This document shows positions 58,833 to 64,000 of a DNA stretch of 64,000 nt, piece after piece; positions within the stretch are counted from its first letter, which is position 1, and each line of letters starts with the position of its first letter. The notes beneath the pieces were generated by a model, which saw only the letters and a list, made by a program, of their open reading frames with translations, was not told where the DNA came from and ran no database searches. Origin of the DNA: Pseudarthrobacter chlorophenolicus A6 (GTDB lineage Bacteria > Actinomycetota > Actinomycetes > Actinomycetales > Micrococcaceae); NCBI RefSeq assembly GCF_000022025.1, contig NC_011886.1:248001-312000 (forward strand), given 5' to 3'. The position numbers and the translations under genes were made by a program.

Positions 58833-60440
58833 ATGGGCCGAATCGCTGGGACAAGCACACCGCCGGCAGCGGGCACGCCGTCCCCGCGGGCTGCGCTGTG
58901 GCTGTGCCTCGGCGCCGGGTTCGTGACCCTGCTCGATCAATCGGTGTTCGTGCTTGCCGTCCCTGCCATGGCAGCCGGCCTGCATGCGGACAGCGGGCAG
59001 GTGCAGTGGATCCTGGCCAGCTATTCCCTGGCTTTCGGCGTCGCGCTGGTACCGGCCGGCCGGCTGGGTGACCTGCTGGGCCGCCGGAAACTGTTCATCG
59101 CCGGGGTTGCCGTGTTCGGCGCCTTCAGCCTCCTCGGCGGGCTCGCATCTGATCCCGCCGTCGTCATCGCGGCCCGCCTGTTGCAGGGACTGGGCGCCGG
59201 CACGCTGAACCCCCAGGTGCTGGGCCTCCTCCAGGACATCTTCACCGGCTCCGGGCGGGCCAAGGCCCTGGGCTACTATGCTGCCGCCGGCGGCACGGCG
59301 GCCGTCTGCGGCCCCCTGGTGGGCGGCATTATTCTGTCCGCCGGCGATCCCGCCCTTAGTTGGCGGCTGTTGTTCCTGGTCAACGTTCCGCTCGTGCTGG
59401 TCCTGGTGCCGCTGGCCCTGGTCTACCTTCCCCGCGCGGCGCCGCAGCCCGGCCAAGTCAGGCCAGGCAGCACGGGCACCCACGGAACGGACGCCGCCAG
59501 CTCAGCCAGCTCCAGCCGCATCCACGACCCAAGCGATGCTGCACCGCGCCGCTCCGCCGTTGACGTCCCAGGGGCAGTGCTCCTGGGTGCTGTGGTGGTG
59601 GCATCGCTGGTGCCCACCATCTACGGCCCGGGTCCGGTGGCAGTCCTGTGGGCAGGTTTGGGTGCCGCTGCGGTCCTGGCCTTCGCGGGATGGGAGTTCT
59701 CCTACCACCGGCGCGGCCGCACCCCGCTGCTCAGCCCGGCCCTGGTGAAGTCGCCAGGGTATCTCCTGGGCACGGTGGTGGCGCTGTGCCAGTTCGGCGT
59801 CGGAGCAGCGATGGCGGCGGTGACATCGCTTTATTTCCTGTCCGGAACGGGCCTGCCGCCTTTGGCCGCCGCAGCGATCCTGGCACCTCAGGCCGCCGGA
59901 ATGCTGCTGGCCTCCAGCCTCAGTTGGAGGTTCGTTGCCCGGCACGGCCGGACCGGCATTGTGGCCGCCATTGCCGCGGCGTTGGCCTGCCTCCCGGCCA
60001 AGGACTGGGCGGTCCAGGCGTTCGACGCCGGTGCTGCCGCAGCCATCGTCGCCGGCGTGGGGCTCTTGCAGGGCGTGGCCACAGGACTTGTGGTGGCACC
60101 TAACCAAACACTCACGCTGGCCCACGCGCCGCAAGGGGCGGCTGGGGTGGCCGCAGGGTTCTACCAGCTCAGCCAGCGCTTTTCCGCCGCACTCTGTTCG
60201 GCGGCGGCCGCGGGCATGTTCCTCGGCCAGGGTGCGTCTGGCGGGAACGCACGGGAAGCCTTCCACCAAGGCATATTGCTGTGCTGCGCCCTGCTCGCCG
60301 CCGCGCTGCTGGCCGGAGGAGCGGACGCCGTGCGGATCGCGATGGCGGGGCGAAAGGCGAGGGCCGCCGTCGCACGCTCCGAAAAGGAAAGTACGACGAC
60401 GGCCCTCGCCCCGGTGCCCGCGGAACCGGCGGACGCTTAG
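58833..60440 (+). CDS. MFS drug exporter, DHA2 (14-helix) family
   Basis: 535 residues, 14 predicted helices. Motif D1 at LLDQSVFVLAVPAMAAGL (helix 1), motif A in GRLGDLLGRRKLF, motif C-like GYYAAAGGTAAVCGPLVGGII (helix 5), then a hydrophilic loop (about 205-255) with Ser/Asp/His. It exports lipophilic compounds by proton antiport. The C-terminal tail (RKARAAVARSEKES) is partly encoded by an inverted repeat (60356-60410). ATG at 58833 follows the leaderless -10 box TAGGGT. Its last four bases overlap the convergent rhodanese gene. Confidence 0.9.
   Translation: MGRIAGTSTPPAAGTPSPRAALWLCLGAGFVTLLDQSVFVLAVPAMAAGLHADSGQVQWILASYSLAFGVALVPAGRLGDLLGRRKLFIAGVAVFGAFSLLGGLASDPAVVIAARLLQGLGAGTLNPQVLGLLQDIFTGSGRAKALGYYAAAGGTAAVCGPLVGGIILSAGDPALSWRLLFLVNVPLVLVLVPLALVYLPRAAPQPGQVRPGSTGTHGTDAASSASSSRIHDPSDAAPRRSAVDVPGAVLLGAVVVASLVPTIYGPGPVAVLWAGLGAAAVLAFAGWEFSYHRRGRTPLLSPALVKSPGYLLGTVVALCQFGVGAAMAAVTSLYFLSGTGLPPLAAAAILAPQAAGMLLASSLSWRFVARHGRTGIVAAIAAALACLPAKDWAVQAFDAGAAAAIVAGVGLLQGVATGLVVAPNQTLTLAHAPQGAAGVAAGFYQLSQRFSAALCSAAAAGMFLGQGASGGNAREAFHQGILLCCALLAAALLAGGADAVRIAMAGRKARAAVARSEKESTTTALAPVPAEPADA
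60356..60410. repeat. Inverted repeat in the 3' end of the MFS gene
   Basis: GGCGAGGGCCG (60356-60366) and CGGCCCTCGCC (60400-60410) are complementary, with CGTCG/CGACG just inside. The stem could end transcription of the exporter gene or of the convergent rhodanese gene although it lies within coding sequence. Confidence 0.45.
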
Positions 60441-60814
60441 TTAGGGGCGTCCACGGGCCCGGTGGTGGGTACGCCGGCGTCGCGCAGGGCGGGGAAACCG
60501 CCGTCAACGTGCACCGCGTTGGCGTAACCGAGCAGCTCCAGCTTCCGTGCAAACGGGCCGGAGCCGTTCACGGAGCCGCAGAACACCACGATCTTCTGGT
60601 CCGTGCCCTCGACCTGCGCCAGCCGTTCGTCCGATTCGGGACCAAAATCTTCGTCCACGCGCCCGCGGTCCACCACCAGTGCTCCCGGGACTGCCCCGGT
60701 GCTGTTGCGTCCGGCGTCGCTGCGCACGTCAACCAGCAGCGCCCCGCCGGCTATCAGTTGGGCGGCTTCTGCGGCCGTGATGAGCTGGGTGTCTGTTTCG
60801 GTTTCAGTGGTCAT
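60437..60814 (-). CDS. Rhodanese-domain protein
   Basis: 125 residues. LVDVRSDAGRNSTGAVPGALVVDRGRVDEDF, then the active loop VVFCGSVNGSG with the catalytic Cys, and GYANAVHVDGGFPALRDAGV. The domain is complete but the loop is less canonical than in the 49862 protein. ATG at 60814 follows AGAAGGAAACAAATC. It follows the LLM gene (60856) at 41 bases and is probably transcribed with it. Confidence 0.85.
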   Translation of the reverse strand: MTTETETDTQLITAAEAAQLIAGGALLVDVRSDAGRNSTGAVPGALVVDRGRVDEDFGPESDERLAQVEGTDQKIVVFCGSVNGSGPFARKLELLGYANAVHVDGGFPALRDAGVPTTGPVDAPN

Positions 60815-60855
60815 GATTTGTTTCCTTCTCTTGTGCGGATGGGATGGGACAAACT

Positions 60856-62202
60856 TCAGGACAGTCCCCACTCGGCGGCCAGCAGCTCGTAGGAGCGAAC
60901 GCGGTGCCGCTGGCTGTGGGCGATGGAGGTGATCAGCAGTTCCTGGGCGCCCGTGGCGTGCTGCAGGGCGCGCAGCTGATCGGCCACCTGCGCCGGACCG
61001 CCCACGAACCGCGTCTCCACACGGTCCCGGATGAGGTCCGGTGCGCCGGTTTCGGGTGCGGTTGCCTGTGCATCCAGGCGGCCGCCGTCACGGGGTGCAG
61101 GGTAAGGAATGGCACCGTGGCCGGTGCGGATGCTGTGCACCCAGGAGGCATAACCGGCGCCAAGGGTGCGTGCTGACTCCTTGTCGTCAGCCACCAGGAC
61201 GTCCGCGGAAACAGTGACGTAAGGCTCCGCCAGCGCGGCCGACGGCTTGAAATGGGCCCGGTATTCGGCCACCGAATCCAGCACCGTGGCAGGGGAGACG
61301 TGGTAGTTCGCCCCGAACGGCAGGCCGAGTTTTCCGGCCAGGCGTGCACTGGGACCGGCCGTTGAACCATGGATCCAGAACTGGGGCGCAGTTCCTCGTG
61401 CCGGAGTCACCGTAATCTCCTCGCCGTGCCGGGTGCGGTAGCGGCCGGTGAAGAAGCCGATCACGTCCTGGACTTCGCTTTCGAAGTTGTCCGCGTCGCC
61501 GGGTTCGCGGCCCAGGAGTTCGGCCTGGAGGCGGAATTTCCGCGGAAGGACGGAATTGAAGAGCCGCCGGGCCGCAGGCACCAGAAGCCCGTCCACCACC
61601 CGGGCTCCCTCGCCAGGCTGCTCCGGAACGTCCGCGCCGGCTGAACCCGAGCCGGCTGAACCCGAGCCGGCTGAACCCGCGCCGGCTGAACCCGCGCCGG
61701 CTGAACCCGAGCCGGCTGATCCCGCGCTGTGCGCGGCGCCGCTCGCACCTGCAGCGATCGCACCCGCACCGCCAGCACCGGAACCGTGCGCGTTGGCGGC
61801 GGGCTCCGCCGTCGTCCGCCCCGCGTCCGTCGAATCCGCGACCGGCGCGCTGGGCTGCCCTGACCGGCCGAAGCCCAGGTCCAGCCGGTCCGGGTACACG
61901 GCCGCGAGCGTACCGATGTTCTCTGCCACCTGCAGCGGCCGGTAGTTGCCCAAGATGGTGGCCGCGGTGCCCACGCGGATAGTCCGGGTAGCCGCGGCCA
62001 CCAGGGCGGAGAGCACGTGCGGGGCGGAACCGGCGACGCCGGGGTTCAGGTGGTGCTCGGCCAGCCAGAAGCGGCGGTAGCCAAGGTCCTCGGCGGCTAC
62101 AGCGAGGTCAATGCTGTTGCGCAGCGCGTCGCCGGCCGACTGCCCGGCAGGGGCTGGACTGAGATCGAGTACTGACAGGGGGACGGGGGAAGCAGTAGGC
62201 AT
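60856..62202 (-). CDS. LLM-class flavin-dependent oxidoreductase with repeat insert
   Basis: 448 residues, about 90 more than usual. Luciferase-like fold: SVLDLSPAPAGQSAGDALRNSIDLA, GYRRFWLAEHHLNPGVAGSAPHVL, RVGTAATILGNYRPLQVAENIG and DLGFGRSGQ, then an insert of about 75 Gly/Ala/Ser residues, in part five-residue repeats (SAGxG), followed by the second half of the barrel (ARRLFNSVL, QFWIHGSTAGPSARLAGKLGLPFG). The insert lies in a surface loop, so function may be retained. ATG at 62202 has -10 box TAGGGT six bases before. It may act as flavin-dependent monooxygenase on an unknown compound. Confidence 0.88.
   Translation of the reverse strand: MPTASPVPLSVLDLSPAPAGQSAGDALRNSIDLAVAAEDLGYRRFWLAEHHLNPGVAGSAPHVLSALVAAATRTIRVGTAATILGNYRPLQVAENIGTLAAVYPDRLDLGFGRSGQPSAPVADSTDAGRTTAEPAANAHGSGAGGAGAIAAGASGAAHSAGSAGSGSAGAGSAGAGSAGSGSAGSGSAGADVPEQPGEGARVVDGLLVPAARRLFNSVLPRKFRLQAELLGREPGDADNFESEVQDVIGFFTGRYRTRHGEEITVTPARGTAPQFWIHGSTAGPSARLAGKLGLPFGANYHVSPATVLDSVAEYRAHFKPSAALAEPYVTVSADVLVADDKESARTLGAGYASWVHSIRTGHGAIPYPAPRDGGRLDAQATAPETGAPDLIRDRVETRFVGGPAQVADQLRALQHATGAQELLITSIAHSQRHRVRSYELLAAEWGLS
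61634..61723. repeat. Six tandem 15-base repeats inside the LLM gene
   Basis: Six in-frame units of the form GMGCCGGCTGAACCC (M = A or C; the last has one change) follow one another from 61634 to 61723. On the minus strand they code for repeated Ser-Ala-Gly-(Ser/Ala)-Gly. This is a minisatellite within a coding region. Confidence 0.9.
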
Positions 62203-62208
62203 GGCATG

Positions 62209-62214
62209 ACCCTA
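62209..62214 (-). promoter_or_regulatory. -10 box TAGGGT, leaderless start of the LLM gene
   Basis: Minus strand TAGGGT, then CATGCC, then ATG at 62202. No ribosome binding site. Confidence 0.5.
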
Positions 62215-62351
62215 CGAGCCGGCCCACCCGGTCCCAAGCGGCCCTGTCACCGGGCTAAACCCGGGGAAACAGGCCGTCACGGAGCCCGATTCTGGTGGTG
62301 GAAGGACAGGTCAAGATGACGGCAAAAGCCGCTGTTTGACGCGGGATTTCC

Positions 62352-62389
62352 TGCGTTGACGCCGCGCGACAACCGGGTTTGTCAACGCA
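62352..62389. promoter_or_regulatory. Inverted repeat TGCGTTGAC / GTCAACGCA, possible operator
   Basis: Perfect 9-base arms (62352-62360 and 62381-62389) with a 20-base spacer. The right arm covers part of the -35 box of the riboswitch promoter. A regulator of sulfur metabolism could bind here. Confidence 0.45.
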
Positions 62390-62408
62390 TTGGACCTGCT
62401 CCTACATT
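62379..62408 (+). promoter_or_regulatory. Promoter of the riboswitch-controlled monooxygenase operon
   Basis: -35 TTGTCA (62379-62384), 18 bases, -10 TACATT (62403-62408). The expected start near 62415 is just before the first stem of the riboswitch. Confidence 0.55.
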
Positions 62409-62414
62409 CAAGCC

Positions 62415-62503
62415 ATAGGTCAAGAGTCAGCACGCCAAGGACCGGCTGGTGCTGCGGCAACCCTCAGGCATTTTGTGGCGGGGTGCTCCGGAAACAGACC
62501 TGG
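62415..62503 (+). ncRNA. SAM riboswitch (SAM-IV or SAM-I/IV type)
   Basis: The leader shows the conserved SAM aptamer elements in order: closing stem GGTC (62418) with GACC (62497), AGAGTCAGCA, CCAAGGACCGGCT, GTGCTG pairing back to CAGCAC, the core GCGGCAACCCTC, and GCGGGGTGCTCC. This is the arrangement of the actinobacterial SAM-IV/SAM-I-IV class. Downstream, GCGGCC (62543-62548) can pair either with GGCCGC at 62532 or with GGCCGC at 62502, which may form the switch that hides or frees the ribosome binding site of the next gene. Binding of SAM should turn the operon off. Confidence 0.8.
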
Positions 62504-62563
62504 CCGCACCGCGGCAAGTGAATGTCGTCCCGGCCGCCCCTTGCGGCCCTGAAGAAGGAAACC

Positions 62564-63658
62564 ATGGCTTCAACACCTGTACCTGAACTGCGCTCCAAAA
62601 TAGTGGCGCTCGAGCTCGACGGCGACGGCGCCCACCCGGCTGCGTGGCGCCGCGCCTCCCACCTTCCCGGCGCCCTGCTGGGCGGCGGCCGGATCCGGGA
62701 AACCGTGCAGGCCGCGGACATCGCAGGCTTCCACCTGGCCACCTTCCGCGATTCCCGAGTCCTGGATGCCGGCAGCACGGGAATCGCCGGGCGGATCGAC
62801 GCCGTGCAGCGTGCGGCCTTCGCGGCCCCGCTGACCCGCACCCTCGGACTGGTCCCCGAAGCGGGAACTCTGTTTACCGAGCCGTTCCATGTGGCCACCC
62901 AGCTGGCCAGCCTGGACTACTCCTCGCACGGCCGGGCCGGCTGGCTGGTCAGCGCCGCCAACGAACCCGCCGAGGCACGGTCCGTGGGCCGCCAGGCACT
63001 CGCCGAAGCCGATGTCCTGGCTGAGGCAGCGGCCGTGGTGGAGGCCGGCCGCAGGCTCTGGGATTCCTGGGAGGACGGCGCGGTCATCCGGGACGCAGCC
63101 ACCGGGCGCTACCTGGACCGGGACAAGCTCCACTACGCCGACTTCGACGGCGGCAGATTCTCCGTAAAGGGGCCGTCCATCATTCCCCGCCCGCTGCAGG
63201 GCCAGCTGGTGGTGTTCGCGCCGGCGGACCTGGTCCCCGCCGTCGAAGCCGATGTGGCGCTCGCCGCGGCCGGGTCGGTGGACGGCCTGGCGGCGGCGGC
63301 GACGGCGGCAGCAGCGGCCGGAACCCCGCGCACCCTGGTGGAGCTCGACGTCGTCCTCGACTCCCGGGGCCAGTCCGCGAAGGATCGCCTCGCGGAGCTT
63401 GATGCGTACGAACCCTGGCTGGGCGGCGCCCGGTACGCCGGCAGTGCAGCAGGGCTCGTCGAGCTACTGGTTGAGCTGTTCCGGGCAGCCGACGGCGTCC
63501 GGCTGCATCCGGCCGTCCTGGACATCGACCTGCCCGAACTGGCTGCCCTGGTCCTGCCGGAATTGCGCCGGGCCGGTGTGGCCGCACCGCGCACCGGAAC
63601 CACCCTGCGCGAAACCTTCGGCCTTCCCCGCCCCGCCAACCGCTACGCCGCGGCCTGA
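62564..63658 (+). CDS. LLM-class flavin monooxygenase-like protein
   Basis: 364 residues. A luciferase-like fold of the branch paired with NtaA/DszA-type enzymes: GRIRETVQAADIAGFHLATF, AAFAAPLTRTLGLVPEAGTLFTEPFHVATQLASLDYSSHGRAGWLVSAAN, then VVEAGRRLWDSWEDGAVIRD, YADFDGGRFSVKGPSIIPRPLQGQ, all typical landmarks. The protein is a bit degenerate toward the end (Ala-rich) but complete. GAAGAAGGAAACC precedes the ATG at 62564. Control by a SAM riboswitch points to a role in sulfur acquisition, such as oxidation of organosulfur compounds. The next gene is 11 bases downstream. Confidence 0.87.
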   Translation: MASTPVPELRSKIVALELDGDGAHPAAWRRASHLPGALLGGGRIRETVQAADIAGFHLATFRDSRVLDAGSTGIAGRIDAVQRAAFAAPLTRTLGLVPEAGTLFTEPFHVATQLASLDYSSHGRAGWLVSAANEPAEARSVGRQALAEADVLAEAAAVVEAGRRLWDSWEDGAVIRDAATGRYLDRDKLHYADFDGGRFSVKGPSIIPRPLQGQLVVFAPADLVPAVEADVALAAAGSVDGLAAAATAAAAAGTPRTLVELDVVLDSRGQSAKDRLAELDAYEPWLGGARYAGSAAGLVELLVELFRAADGVRLHPAVLDIDLPELAALVLPELRRAGVAAPRTGTTLRETFGLPRPANRYAAA

Positions 63659-63669
63659 AAGAGAGCATC

Positions 63670-64000
63670 ATGAGCACCCACCACCGCCCCGCCGGCAACG
63701 GCCAGATCCAGTTCGGCGTCTTCTTCCAGGGCGTCAACCACACCACCGTCTGGAAGACACCGGAAAGCGGATCACAAACGGACTTCGAATCCTTCCGCCG
63801 GGTTGCCCAGACGGCGGAGCGCGGCCTCTTCTCCGCGTTTTTCCTCGGCGAGGGACTGCGCCTGCGTGAGCACCTGGGCCGCATCCACGACCTCGATGTC
63901 GCCGGCCGCCCCGATGCCCAGACAGCACTCGCGGCCCTGGCTGCCGTCACCACCAACATCGGGTTGGTGGCCACGCAGAACACCACCTACAACGACCCCG
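63670..64000 (+). CDS. NtaA/DmoA-family FMN-dependent monooxygenase, N-terminal part
   Basis: The frame is open to the right edge; 110 residues are visible. IQFGVFFQGVNHTTVWKTPESGSQTDFESFRRVAQTAERGLFSAFFLGEGLRLREH followed by GRPDAQTALAALAAVTTNIGLVATQNTTYNDP is typical of the NtaA/SnaA/DszA monooxygenases, which oxidise compounds such as nitrilotriacetate, dibenzothiophene sulfone or dimethyl sulfide. AAAGAGAGCATC precedes the ATG. It shares the riboswitch-controlled transcript with the LLM gene before it. Confidence 0.88.
   Translation, partial: MSTHHRPAGNGQIQFGVFFQGVNHTTVWKTPESGSQTDFESFRRVAQTAERGLFSAFFLGEGLRLREHLGRIHDLDVAGRPDAQTALAALAAVTTNIGLVATQNTTYNDP

Noticed and set aside
58545..59483. 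Upstream extension of the Cbs-like frame
   Set aside because: It is antisense to the start of the MFS gene, Gln/Gly/Arg-rich, and unrelated to the enzyme family, which begins at 58544.
61634..61723. Possible CRISPR-like array
   Set aside because: The units are contiguous 15-base coding repeats without spacers. No CRISPR array or cas gene is present anywhere in the window.
61448..61945. Plus-strand frame with Pro/Ala/Glu repeats opposite the LLM gene
   Set aside because: The repeats arise from the same 15-base minisatellite read on the other strand; the LLM fold is on the minus strand.

Overview
The window reads as a chromosomal stretch of a high-GC actinobacterium of the Micrococcaceae, most likely Arthrobacter or Pseudarthrobacter. 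The support is indirect: protein families typical of that group (small stress families of the DUF6480, DUF6766 and DUF6328 type, a Gfo/Idh/MocA enzyme resembling levoglucosan dehydrogenase), many GTG starts, GC-rich third codon positions, and many genes whose start codon lies 6 or 7 bases after a TANNNT box (leaderless transcripts). I see no tRNA or rRNA gene, no CRISPR array, no transposase and no prophage.

Layout. 1-2865: end of a secreted-protein gene, a HAD phosphatase, a glycerophosphodiester phosphodiesterase and two small proteins. 2888-7816: a cyclic-di-GMP and two-component block (EAL protein, GGDEF-EAL protein, receiver-GAF histidine kinase, divergent STAS-like protein). 7918-10968: a methyltransferase, an unknown protein and glycerate kinase. 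10965-14074: a stress-type block (membrane proteins, an SDR dehydrogenase, a disordered protein). 14178-26792: a 13-gene minus-strand operon for glycoside catabolism. 26986-31447: its divergent ROK repressor, then a TetR regulator divergent from a GH3 beta-glucosidase. 31459-36465: a LysE relic, a GAF-ANTAR protein with a GDSL hydrolase, a nucleobase permease and a RutE-like reductase. 36551-41637: phosphoglucomutase, a NERD protein, the LysG/LysE pair and a DUF4190-like protein. 41743-46749: a FadR-type regulator divergent from a MatC-like carrier, a CoA-transferase and a fused carboxyltransferase. 46921-53959: LapA-like protein, small cysteine-containing proteins, amidase, rhodanese, PheA, diacylglycerol kinase and SerS. 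54000-55350: a repeat-rich patch around an AbiEi/DUF559-like gene. 55350-64000: acetyltransferase, two unknown genes, a cystathionine-beta-synthase-like enzyme, MFS exporter, rhodanese and flavin-dependent LLM enzymes, the last two behind a SAM-type riboswitch.

How the genes work together. The most interesting system is the 14178-26792 operon: one ABC importer (binding protein and two permeases, no ATPase), four intact Gfo/Idh/MocA dehydrogenases plus one that has apparently lost its cofactor site, two xylose-isomerase-like TIM-barrel proteins and a DUF1080 (3-keto-disaccharide hydrolase family) protein. This gene content fits glycoside breakdown through transient oxidation of the sugar at C3. 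A ROK repressor is divergent, and two abutting palindromes overlap the -35 box of the operon promoter. Other notable elements are a pair of long perfect hairpins with conserved ends and co-varying middles, each placed between convergent genes; a MatC/CaiB/fused-carboxyltransferase module that could be a biotin-independent malonate (or similar dicarboxylate) route; and a SAM riboswitch in front of flavin-dependent, probably sulfur-scavenging, monooxygenases.
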